NCBI GenBank assembly: GCA_027924585.1
Contig: BSBM01001661.1
Coordinates: 5,403,501 to 5,467,500 of the forward strand
Source: Larix kaempferi
Taxonomy: Eukaryota; Streptophyta; Pinopsida; Pinales; Pinaceae
Length of the DNA stretch: 64,000 nucleotides
Direction: 5' to 3'
Positions within the stretch are counted from its first letter, which is position 1; every line of letters begins with the position of its first letter. A program made the translations under genes and the position numbers. The notes under the pieces are model-generated. The model ran no database searches. It was not told the DNA's origin and saw nothing but the letters and a program-made list of their open reading frames with translations. Of the stretch, positions 12,905 to 22,739 are shown piece by piece.

Positions 12905-13200
12905 TTGCAATGAAAGTAAATCACATGACATAAAAGTAAAACACATGACATGAAAGTAAATGCTAAAATTAAATTCACACTTGAAAGTAAATGCTAAACT
13001 AAATCAAATGCTGCTGGAAAATAAATATTAAAGCTAATTCACACTATGCAGGAAAAGTAAATCTAGAATTACGTCACACTTTGCAGGAAAGGTAAATTCT
13101 AATACTATGTTCACACTATGCAAGAAAGTAAATTCTAAATCTAAGTTCACAACACACTTGACAGAAAGGTAAATTGCAGAAATAAAATCTAAAAGCTATC
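12905..13200. repeat. Degenerate tandem repeat, units about 40-50 bp
   Basis: The phrases GAAAGTAAAT(G/T)CTAAA and TTCACACTATGCAGG recur about seven times with indels. The array is old and irregular. No gene is visible in it or in the AT-rich DNA on either side. Confidence 0.6.
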
Positions 13201-13955
13201 CTTGCCAAATACAAGTTACTGTTTATGATCCAATGGAGTAAATAACATTATTGCATTAAGCTCAATGATTGTAAAATAAACGATTAAATCTCTATCTATG
13301 CATTGAAATCAAATTGCAGAAATAAAATTCACACTTCATAAGAAATCACAACTAAGCAATGAAGTACAACTACATCAACATAAAATAAAAAAAATCATAT
13401 TGCAAAAGAAATTATAAAACTAAGATCTAATTGAATCAAAATGAGAGTATAGCTTTATTCCATCATCAATTGGACTATTGCTCTAAGAGTCCCCCCATAG
13501 AATGGAGAAAGAACTCTTATTTATACATGATTTCTCCATAACAAATAATAAATGAGGATCCAAAATATCCTCAACAAATTCCTAAAAGTTTGGATCTCAA
13601 AACTAATTCAAAACTAATCCAAGATCCTTACTAACTACATGCTATTTAGAATATCTTTGAAGTCAAATTCGAATTTAGGGATAGAGGCTATAATAAAATA
13701 GTCAAAACTCATCCCAAATGTCTCTTAACGACTGTTGACTTCTTAGGTCCATCATATATTTGATAGAGATCTTCAAATTTTTGTGAATAAGCCAAATATG
13801 CACTCATATCCACCTCCATTTACCAACTTTAATTTAACATCATGATTTGAGACATATAAGAATAATAGAAATAATGGATTTATAAAAATCCATTACTCCT
13901 AATGAATATCTTTCTCCAAAGTTGGTGGTTGAAGGTAAAATTTGAATTATTGACT
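13201..13955. other. Unassigned AT-rich DNA
   Basis: No coding or LTR hallmark seen. Homopolymer A runs and low GC throughout. Confidence 0.4.
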
Positions 13956-13961
13956 TTCTGT

Positions 13962-14182
13962 AATGCTGCAGATAGAGTTTCCGTAATGCCGCAGATACCT
14001 GTAGAGTTTTCGTAATGCTGCAGATAGAGTTTCTGTAATGCTGCAGATGGAGTTTCCGTTTCTGTAATGCTGCAGATGGAGTTTCCGTTTCTGTAATGCT
14101 ACAGATAGAGTTTTCGTAATGCTGCAGATAGAGTTTCTGTAATGCTGCAGATAGAGTTTCCGTAATGCTGCAACAAATGTTC
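13962..14182. repeat. Tandem repeat of 23 bp, nine copies, some expanded to 29 bp
   Basis: The unit is GTAATGCTGCAGATAGAGTTTC. Copies start near 13962, 13986, 14011, 14034, 14063, 14092, 14115, 14138 and 14161. Two copies carry an extra GTTTCT hexamer. The minus strand is open through the array (LQHYRNSICSITET-like repeats) only because the unit lacks stops. Confidence 0.85.
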
Positions 14183-14459
14183 TGCACTGCTACAGAACTC
14201 CCTCAAATATGTTGTAGCTGATTTCGACAATTGATTCAATAGTCAAAGCAAATACATAGTACACTAATTCCCTTAACGTTAGTAAAAAATCAGATGAAAT
14301 ACTAAGACATGTAATGGAAAAATTACTTGAGCATAAAAAACCCGGATATGAGCGTAAGAAAGGATTAATGCATGAATATGGATAGGAAAAAGGAATTATA
14401 AATAAGGTGAAATGGTGGTAAAAATATGCTAAATCCAAGGCCCGTCAATGCCCTACGCG

Positions 14460-14945
14460 AACGATCATGATCTCATCTCCCCGTCGACCCAGTTTAGATC
14501 TCATCCGTTGGTGACATGACCCCTCGAGATGACCATATGCATCTCCCCTTTCCGCCAATGGCCAATATTACAAGTTCAATCTTTCTCGATTTAATCTTAG
14601 CCATTAGTGGCAGAGTACCTTTATTATCTCCCCATGCACTTTCCTTTTCTGCTAACGGTCAGGATGTGTGATGGAACTTGTGCAATCAATTCTCCATTGT
14701 TGGTGAAATGACCCTGTTATTAAATCTTGTGCATGTCCCTTTCTTGTTAATGGTCGCGATATTGCTTGACTTGACTTCTCGATCAATCTGGGTCGTTGGA
14801 GGTAGGACCCTTATATTAATTCATGTGCAATTCCCATTTGCTCCAATGGATTAGATGTGCTCAACGAAACTTACTCGCTTGATATGGGCCATTGGCAACA
14901 TGATCCAGACTTCTCCTTGCCCTACGTGGATTCCAGCCATGCATA
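14460..14945. repeat. Degenerate tandem array, period about 96 bp
   Basis: The anchor phrase (C/T)(C/T)AA(T/C)GG(T/C)C recurs at 14555, 14652, 14747 and 14843, spacings of 97, 95 and 96 bp. Each is followed by related wording around CATT(G/A)(T/G)TGG and then CATGCA/CATGTCCC. A further unit probably precedes it from about 14460. The repeats are strongly diverged. Confidence 0.7.
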
Positions 14946-15084
14946 TGCCCCCTTCCTATGTTACCACCTGTACTCAGTTTCCACGTGGTTGGTCCATGTC
15001 ATACTTGTCCATGTGGAAAATCATGTGGATCCCACCTAAAATCTCCAAGAAATTTATATAAACACTTAAATTTTGAAATTCTTC

Positions 15085-15108
15085 ATATATATATATATAT
15101 ATATATAT
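15085..15108. repeat. (AT)12 microsatellite
   Basis: Twelve uninterrupted AT units. Confidence 0.95.
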
Positions 15109-15593
15109 CTGTTAATAGTTAGTTAAAGCAAAGTTACGCTTGGCATCATTACGTCAACATATGTTCACCCATACTCACACTTGTATAATACAAAATTACA
15201 CTTACCAGCAAAGAAATACACCTGCATTTTCCGCATGACGGAAATATTTCCATCGATAATCATGATTGTAAATTTTATGTCCATCGATCAATGGATATAC
15301 CAATTTCTCCGTCCAATAACAGAACTTGTAATTTCTTGCTACTAGTAGAATTGTAATAATTCCTTTGTCCATCATTCGATGTCGAACTTTTCTCGGACCC
15401 AAATTGTTCCATTACATATTTTTATATCTTATTGGCTCCCATAGGGAGTCAAATAATAACATCTAAGTAGTTTAAACCATGATTTTCATAGAGGCATTAT
15501 GTCAAGAAGTTAACATGAAAACTGCAAATTCCTCCCTAATTTACACATAACCAATTTAAACATTAAAATTTTTATTGTGGCTTCTCTCCACAT
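15109..15593. other. Unassigned DNA left of the outer gypsy element
   Basis: No supported gene. A minus-strand open frame (15202-15402, 66 aa) has no recognisable domain. This stretch and the DNA at 26973-27226 were probably adjacent before the gypsy element inserted. Confidence 0.4.
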
Positions 15594-16193
15594 TGATCCA
15601 GATGGATATCGGTGGCCACCCACCTATTCCACTGGTTCAAAACAGTTTCCCATTTTGGTAATTTTCTACTAATTTTTCTACGGTTTTTCTGGTCCTAAAC
15701 TTCCAGGGTCGTTCTGAGGCCCTAAATGATGTTTTTTGGCGATTCGAGGGGGGGAATTATGTAGACAATTGAAAGTTGTAAATATCGGATAGACCTTTCC
15801 AATGAGATATCGAGCACCCCAAACAGAGATCTTATGCAAAATTTATGACCCTGGGAAGTTGACTGTTCAACTAACCCCCTCGGGGCCGCAAACTTTATGA
15901 CGATTCGTCTTCTAGGGTTAGAGTTTTGGATGTTTGGGATTATTTCCCTCATGCTTATGATAAATAGGCCCTTTTGTCCTCTTCTTGTATTCAACTTGGC
16001 ACAAAGGAGCATAACGGCCACATCTCTTCTCAGAGATAGCTATCGCCATTCTGGCTGTTTTATTTTACAATCTGTTCTATTTCCGCTATTTAATAGAATA
16101 TGTGTTTACTTTATTGTTGTGTTTCTTTCCATATATCTGTGTATGTGAATATATATATGCTCTTTCATTTCGTTCCCACATATATCCGGATTA
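15594..16193 (+). repeat. 5' LTR of the outer gypsy element
   Basis: Aligns with 26356-26972 throughout. The right copy has an extra segment of about 15-20 bp near 26517. The end reads ATCCGGATTA, against ATCCGGATCCA in the right copy. Confidence 0.85.
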
Positions 16194-16194
16194 G

Positions 16195-16206
16195 TGGTAT
16201 CAGAGC
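16195..16206 (+). other. Primer-binding site, initiator tRNA-Met type
   Basis: TGGTATCAGAGC lies one base after the LTR. It is a perfect match to the standard plant iMet primer site. Confidence 0.9.
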
Positions 16207-16240
16207 GAGTATGCTCTCCATCGGGACAAGAGTTTGAAGC

Positions 16241-16627
16241 ATGATGTGGGTTGAAAGATTTGTAGCAATCACCAACCTCCTTTTGGTACTATCAGAATCC
16301 ATTTGCCGGGCCATACACTGTAAGCATAATAGTTGGTCCATAGGAACTATAGGGTTTTCTTTACCCTCGGATCTGCATTCACCATTACAAGGAGAACCAT
16401 ACATGGATTCACTACATTCATACATGGATTTGCTACATCTATACATGGATTTACCACATCGATACATGGATCCACTAGATCCACTGGTCTGTATCATTTT
16501 TAACAATTTTGCAGGGTGTCCATGCTGCCGTAGGAGGTTCCACAACCTCTACAATAACCCATGCTGCTCTACAAAACCCTTGACATCTCTACACTCAGTA
16601 CTATCACATTCAACAACCTTTGAATAA
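16241..16627 (+). CDS. Unrecognised 128-aa open frame in the gypsy leader with four heptad repeats
   Basis: The frame starts 35 bp after the primer site. It contains four 7-residue units, YMD-x-LHx (YMDSLHS, YMDLLHL, YMDLPHR, YMDPLDP), encoded by a 21-bp tandem repeat at 16400-16483. I recognise no family. It may be a remnant of a gag start or a chance frame kept open by the repeat, whose minus strand is also open. I would not count it as a functional gene. Confidence 0.25.
   Translation: MMWVERFVAITNLLLVLSESICRAIHCKHNSWSIGTIGFSLPSDLHSPLQGEPYMDSLHSYMDLLHLYMDLPHRYMDPLDPLVCIIFNNFAGCPCCRRRFHNLYNNPCCSTKPLTSLHSVLSHSTTFE
16400..16483. repeat. Tandem repeat, 4 copies of 21 bp
   Basis: TACATGGAT starts at 16400, 16421, 16442 and 16463, exactly 21 bp apart. 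Substitutions are few. Confidence 0.9.
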
Positions 16628-16639
16628 GTTCCACAGACT

Positions 16640-17290
16640 CCAAAGGATTTTTCATAGGCTCTACCATAGCTCATACGAAAGGTATTTCCATCAGCTCAAA
16701 TGGGTACTTCGTGGAATTTCATTTTGTTGTTTGGTTTATGAGATATCATCATTTGAAGCAGCACATATCTGTAACCAGCGTGGCCACACACCCTTCAAAT
16801 TTGGCCTGGCTTTTCTCATTGGTCAGGCAACATCAGAAGTAGTTTCACATATTTATATAAAGATATCTTCAATATCTAAATGAGTATTTCATGGAATCTC
16901 ATTTGGCTTCCTCGTTTGAGAGGTATCATCGATTGTATCTCAACATATTTTTGTGTCAAGGAGGCTGCACGTACCCATACTTCCACAGATATTTTCTCAC
17001 TGCTCAGGCAAGTTCAGAAGGATTCAACACATGGATAGACAAATCTCTTCAAGATCTGAAATGGTTATTTCACGAAATCTCATTTTTCTTTCTGGTTTGA
17101 GAGATATGATAGATTTAATCTCAACATGTATTTGACCCATGATGGCCGCACATATGCTCAACTTCAAAAAGGTATTTCTCACTCCTTAGACATCCCTAGA
17201 AGAAATTCCACACATGGCTGAAAATATCTCTTCAAGGTATCAAATGGGTTTATGACGGAATTCAATTTTGATCACCTGCAACAAAAGTTA
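16640..17290. repeat. Degenerate tandem array, period about 180 bp
   Basis: The anchor AAATG(G/A)GT(A/T) followed by a TTTCATGGAATCTCATTT-like phrase starts at 16698, 16878, 17059 and 17242, spacings of 180, 181 and 183 bp. Each unit carries the same order of sub-phrases: GAGA(G/T)ATCAT, CTCAGGCAA, CACATGGAT and ATCTCTTCAAGATCTG. It lies in the leader of the gypsy element. Stops in all frames of later units argue against coding use. Confidence 0.8.
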
Positions 17291-17493
17291 TGAATAAATT
17301 TCCATTTTTCTTTTGGATTTTGTTAAAAATAAAACAAATTAATGTAAACAGTTACGGGTCAACCACAAATGCACAGTTATGGGTTAACCACACAAAACCC
17401 TTCTCTTCAATGGAAATTGTCACATTATAATCATGGGTCTCTTTTTAGCATGGGTGAAATGATGGGGACCATCATTTTCTAAGGGGGGAGGAA

Positions 17494-17990
17494 TGATCTG
17501 AATTTTAAGGGGCATATGGTGTAAATTTGGATGTATTCATCATAAAAGCATTAAATGGAGAGACCGCCCTCTCTCATCCATGGTTTTGGATTCTTCCAAG
17601 CCATTCTAGAATCCCACAGTTTAGAATACACCTATCCATGGTATTTGGTATCCCATGATTTTGGCCCATGGTATGGCCCCAAGACACATTGTAATAATGT
17701 TATATAAAGGCTTTATGCCTTCTCAATAAAAAATTGAATGATTTCTGACATGCTACATTGGGACTTATTATTGTGTGTAGTTTTGTGAGTTTTTTTCTTC
17801 TTGGTTAATTCATTTAAGTTGTTGTTATGAGAGGTGAGGCTCTCTAAGCCTCACCTCTGATCTCTTTTATGGATCAAATGATCGATATTTTGCAGGTGTA
17901 ATCTTCTCCTCTCTCGGCATTCAAGCCTTTCGGTGTCGGAGTACACCAACAACTTTCATACCTTGCACACAAATCTAGGTATCAAGGAAT
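17494..17990 (+). repeat. LTR-like block inside the outer gypsy element
   Basis: A purine tract CTAAGGGGGGAGGAA (17479-17493) followed by TGATCTGA closely copies the 3' terminus of the host element (CTAAGGGGAGAGGAA, then TGATCTAGA at 26356). Downstream come a TATA box (TATATAAAGG, about 17702) and AATAAA near 17725, as in an LTR. The rest does not align with the 15594 LTR, so it may belong to a related family or be a rearranged internal copy. The right border is a guess. Confidence 0.5.
17830..17858. repeat. Perfect inverted repeat, 11-bp stem and 7-base loop
   Basis: AGAGGTGAGGC (17830-17840) and its exact reverse complement GCCTCACCTCT (17848-17858) flank TCTCTAA. It sits after the TATA/AATAAA motifs of the LTR-like block, where the transcribed RNA could fold. 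Confidence 0.9.
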
Positions 17991-18109
17991 CTGAGCGACA
18001 CCTAATACTGAAATATCATAGTGTCCTACTCCGGTACATACGAATAGAGTTGGATTTCCTAGACATCTCTTCACTTGGATCCTCCGATTGATATGCTATT
18101 AAAATTGAG

Positions 18110-19191
18110 TAGAAATTTAAGCAAAAGAACAAGAGTGACTTCGGACCTGCACAGAAGCAGGGTAAGGGAAACTCTGGCTTGCAGAACACAAACAACCAGT
18201 CCCGACCACAAGCGAAGAAAGGTAACTGAAAGACAAAGAAGGACATCGGGAAGTGGTGCGAGTTCCACAAAATCCCTTGGGACCACACTGATGAATGTCA
18301 CTCAAAACAGTCATTGGTGGCTGAGATCAAAGCTTCAGAATCATATCCCAGTTCTGATTTTGATTCAGAGCCCAATGTGACAATCGCAGAAAAAGGGAAG
18401 CGGATCATTGATGCAAAACCCAGTGTCACTATTGCTACCACATAGATTCAACCATAGGAACCTAAAGAGTCGGAGGCAGAGGAGCGCCTCTTCCACCCAC
18501 AGATGTGGGTGAAGGGAATTCCCCTACATTTTGTTGTGGACAACAACAACCAAAAGAACTTGATCTCAGTAGAAGTCATCAAGAGATTGGATCTACCAAT
18601 AACACCATACCTGCAACCATACACCATTGGTTGGCTAAGATAAGGACGAGGTATCCGTGTCAGTCATAAATTCCACCTACCATACGACATCAAGCTCGCC
18701 AAAGATGAGGTATTATGTGATGTGGCCCCACTTGAAGTATGTGATGTTCTTTTAAGAGAGCCGTATATGTGGAAGCATCATGCTGTATATGAGTCACGAC
18801 CTCGTAGTGTCATTATCACTTTGGGAGGAAAACTCTATCGGATACCAGAGATAGTTGCACCTACCCCAACCAAGCAGTGCAGGAAGATAATCTCCCACAC
18901 TGGGAATTTTTCCCTATTCGCAATTGCCACTGAAGGAGAACATCAGATCGCAGAGACATCCACAACCTCTACACATGAGCCCTATACTCAGTAGAAACAA
19001 GAAGAACACAAAGTCATTGCAACATCGTTTATCTGGGTACCTCTACAGTGCAAGGCCACGCATTCAAGGTGGTCCTCCAGAAATAAATCATCCACACTGG
19101 TGAAAACCAAGGATAAAACGACAACCAAAATTGTTGAACAACTCCAATGCATCCATCAACAATAATTACAACCCTCTGAAGATGTCAAAGT
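18110..19191 (+). pseudogene. Gypsy gag C-terminus and aspartic protease, degenerate
   Basis: One frame (with several stops) reads through a zinc-knuckle-like WCEFHKIPWDHTDECHSK (about 18254), then a retropepsin-like domain from about 18490. The catalytic Asp-Ser/Thr-Gly position reads VVDNNNQKNLIS, so the Ser-Gly is lost. Downstream hallmarks are LQPYTIGWLR, DEVLCDVAPLEVCDVLL and HHAVYESRPRSVIITLGGK. The frame is cut at 19191 by the copia insertion. RT never follows, so pol was deleted before or at the element's birth. Confidence 0.8.
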
Positions 19192-19837
19192 TGTTGATGT
19201 ATATGTAACTTCAGAATGTATTTCACATATATGTATATTGTATTCCTATAGAGATGTTATTATTCCTCTATATGGAAGTGTCGTCATTTATATTATAAGT
19301 GTCGTAACTTATACTTGATGGGTTATTAGACCACCTTGTTGGGGTCAGCCCTGTATAAGTCATGTGGGTTGAAGGGTTATTAGACCACCCTATTGGGGGT
19401 CGGCCATGTGGTTCAAAGGGTTATTAGACCACCCTAGTGGGATTCGGCCCAGTCAGCATTATGTTAAGTGGTTAAGTTGAGGCCGACCTAGTTGAGTAAA
19501 GGTCAAGTCAAGTTAGTGTATAAATAGAGAGCGTGTCTCTCTCATTTTACACATTCTATTCTCTCAATCACACTTTGGAGAGTGGCACACTTGTGGAGGA
19601 GGAGGCTCTATTGCTAGGAGAAGACTATCTCTTGTATTCTGGTTGTATCATTTCTCTATCTATCTCCGAGGAAGTTATTGGGGTTTTTCACCTTTATGGT
19701 TTTCCCCAAGTAAACTCTGTGTCTCTTATGTGCTTGCATTATTGTGTCCATGATTGATATGCTGTAGATTTGCTGTACATGTTGTTTTCTTAGTTAAGAT
19801 CCTATATCAGATTGAAGTAAATTCTGAAAATTTAACA
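19192..19837 (+). repeat. 5' LTR of copia-1
   Basis: U3 contains three tandem copies of a 44-54-bp unit starting GGGTTATTAGACCACC at 19320, 19374 and 19418. The TATA box is at 19519-19526. Confidence 0.93.
19519..19526 (+). promoter_or_regulatory. TATA box of the copia-1 5' LTR
   Basis: GTGTATAAATAGAGAG, conserved at 25917 in the 3' LTR and in the copia-2 and copia-3 LTRs. Confidence 0.7.
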
Positions 19838-19849
19838 TGGTATCAGAGC
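19838..19849 (+). other. Primer-binding site of copia-1
   Basis: TGGTATCAGAGC directly abuts the LTR end. Confidence 0.92.
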
Positions 19850-20504
19850 TAGCCTGAAAGAAGGCATGATATGGCATGTATGACACTTGCTGCACTTACG
19901 ATGCTAGGGCTTGATATAGCAAAAACCAGTCATCGTAGAAATTTTGCTATAAATCCGTTTTGGCGAAGTTTTCGGGTCTGAAACTTTAATAGGTTGAATA
20001 TCAGATCCCGATGTACCTTGTGACTAAAGGAAAACCTCTAATTCATTGTACTTTGTGATTTATGATCTGTACAATATAAAGTTTATGCCTCTTCCAGATC
20101 TGAGTCAAAAACAAGTGACCTTAGAAAAAAGGTCATAACTTGGGATAGGAAGCTCCAAATGAAATTTCGTAAAAAGTGACAGGTAGTACACAGAATGTAA
20201 TATCTCAGAAAATTTTTCAGAGGCCGGAGTTGAACCAGTGACACGTGGCATTCCGTACAAGTTCGCTCTCCTTTTTTATCCCATAAACAGGTCACGTTAC
20301 GACACTTGGCATAGCTCTCTCTCAGAGCATCCAATTGAGGTCAGACCTATCGGGATGGAAATATGACAGGTCGGGATATCTAAGGAAAATTTTTCAGACC
20401 CTGTGGATTGAAAAGTTTGGAGTTACACCAGAAACAATCAGGTACATATTTATGTCAAAACAGAATTATTTTTGAGCACCTTCATTCATGGCTTTCAGAA
20501 TTTA

Positions 20505-20830
20505 GGGTTTCGAATAAAGTTGGAATTTTTGTAATCGGATACCACGGCTGAATGCTACTCATAAAAATTGAAATTTAGAGACCAAGATCATAATTTTTTG
20601 TTTGGCAGAAGGCCGGGCTTGATCAAACCCTAGTTCGGGACTTTGATCAGAAAAGTGAAAAATTAGGGCTTCTGCAAAAATGGGAATTTTTGAAATCTGT
20701 GACCACGGTTGGAAGCTCCTCATAAAAATAGAAGCTTAGAGATTTGGATCAAACCTTTTGATTGGGAAGAAGAGTGGGCTTCATCAAACCCCAGTTCGGG
20801 GTCACGTCCAGTGAATCAGAAAATTTCAAA
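20505..20830 (+). repeat. Two tandem copies of a roughly 153-bp leader unit
   Basis: The unit starts TTAGGG(T/C)TTC at about 20511 and again at about 20664. It carries GGAATTTTTG, GACCACGG(C/T)TG and CAAACC(C)TAGTTCGGG in the same order. Copia-3 also has two copies (about 37391 and 37551); copia-2 has one (about 33793). Confidence 0.8.
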
Positions 20831-21109
20831 GGCAAAATTGAGGAGTGAAACTTTGCAGTTTTCAAATTCTGAATATACCAGCTTGATTAGCTCATCAAGG
20901 TGCATATTTATATCCTTTTGGAAGTTTGAAATTCAAAGTTTGAATTTTTTGGGTTTCTCTGACAAACCCTATTATAGCTCCAGATCTAGTTCCTGCAAAT
21001 CAAGTGGATTGGGTTAATCCTAGAAGAGGATGGATTGGTCACCTGCATAAGTGAAGAAGTTCCTGTTTCAGAGGGAGATGAGGCTAAGGCCTTCCATAAG
21101 AAGATTACA

Positions 21110-22630
21110 AGCAATCTTGACAGGTATGTTTCGAATTCTGTTCATAGTTAAGTTTATGATATGTTTGTCTTCATATCATTACAGTACAATCTTGATTAAT
21201 TACTAGACTTGTCATATTACCTTAATAGAAGATATTCATTGATTTAGGTTTTGACACTTTTGATTGTACTAATGCATTGTGATGTTGTATGAGGTTTATG
21301 TTGTTCGCTAACATGAAAGGTACACCAAGAAAGACAAATCATGTTCTAGTTCAAGAACATATGATCATGATGACATGAAGACAAAGATTCATCCATTGTC
21401 ATGGATCACTTATAAAATCTACTTACGAGGTATGTATAACTTGGTTCTACAATGGATAACTTATGAGACATGCAGGTTACTAGCACAAGTCATTGAAGAG
21501 AACCAGAAGACATTATGCGGGTATGTTAGACATAACTAGCTAGCATGCTAATCCAGGTATGTTTTTCCTATATCAAGTTAGAATCCTACCTTGTGTTAGG
21601 ATCTTATACTGTTGTGTTGTTGATAATGATTATTCATGAAGTCATAAGTTTGAATTGTCATGGTTGTATGCATATTATGTTTCTTACCATAATTGATGAT
21701 ATGACTAACCAGAAGAATCATGAAGGTATAGGTTTGAGTAATCACGGGTTTTATGCATATTATATCTCTTATCTTGATTAATGATTTAACTAACCAGAAG
21801 AGTCCTATGATCAAATAAGAATATGCATGAGTAAAAGAAGACTTCCCTGAAACCTTCAATACTAATGTTTATTATCTGTGTTTGAAATGATCCTGACTAT
21901 ACATGCTTTAGATTATTGTGTTTTGATAATATTAAGATTATACTAATGAATGTTTGATTATGTATGAGACCTAGAGGATAACACAATGATGATACTAATA
22001 AGCATGCATAGTGATTAAGGATGGATGTAAGTTCAAGGACACGTAATCCAGGAAGCAAAAATCAAGAGGGAGCACACTCCAGTTGTTCCTGCAAGAAAGC
22101 AAAGGAGCACACTTCAGTAGTTTCTGCAAGGATGCAGATATTCAGAGGGAGTTGACCACTTCTCACAATCCACATCAGAATGGAGTTGCAAAGATTCAGA
22201 GGGAGTCCATCCAGCAACCATACAAAGATAAGTATTTGGATTGTCATTTCTTACATAATGTTGTTCAATAATGTATATACTGATCTTCCTAGAATTAGGT
22301 TGTGTATTATGCATATTAGAATAGTTGCATTGATGAACAGTATAATACTAATATACATGGGTAAGTGGCCTATGGAACTGTACAACATTCCATTGCTACT
22401 TATCTAGAATGAAACCTCTTTGTTGACATGTTAGGAGTTGTGCACACTCTTAACAATGTTCTGGTAGAGATTGGAAGGGATCTAGAAAGTTACGAAATAT
22501 GGATAAATGTTGTATTGAAGCATTGGCTAAGATAATTGCACGACTGTATGACATATTTCTTTATGTGTAAGAATTTGTTCTGAAAACTATGAGATGTTTT
22601 CTAATCATGCAATTTAACTTGTTGTGTAGG
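21110..22630 (+). other. Intron-like module replacing gag-protease-integrase in copia-1
   Basis: Non-coding, AT-rich DNA with repeated AG/GTATGT donor-like sites (about 21121, 21428 and 21555). Acceptor-like ends include TGCAG/GTTACTAG (about 21475) and TTGTGTAG/GAAA (about 22628). The same blocks occur in the same order in copia-3 (37940-39050), and the last block also upstream of RT in minus-strand copia-4. Exon-like pieces between the sites are conserved but short. Splicing is inferred from motifs only. Confidence 0.5.
22100..22205 (+). pseudogene. Integrase scrap in copia-1
   Basis: A short piece matches the end of the integrase core of copia-2: RELTTSHNPHQNGVAK against RELNTPYNPQHNGVAE. 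The catalytic Glu is replaced by Lys. It is all that is left of integrase. Confidence 0.7.
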
Positions 22631-22739
22631 AAATATTGTATACCATCACCTACAAAAGAAGGACTACAACATTTGTTCAGCAACAAAGTTATCTATTGAA
22701 AATATTGAAGATATTGAAGTTCCCAGGATCTGGGAAGAA

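Noticed and set aside
13840-14187. Minus-strand 115-aa frame with LQHYRNSICSITET repeats
   Set aside because: Produced by the 23-bp array, whose unit simply lacks stops on that strand.
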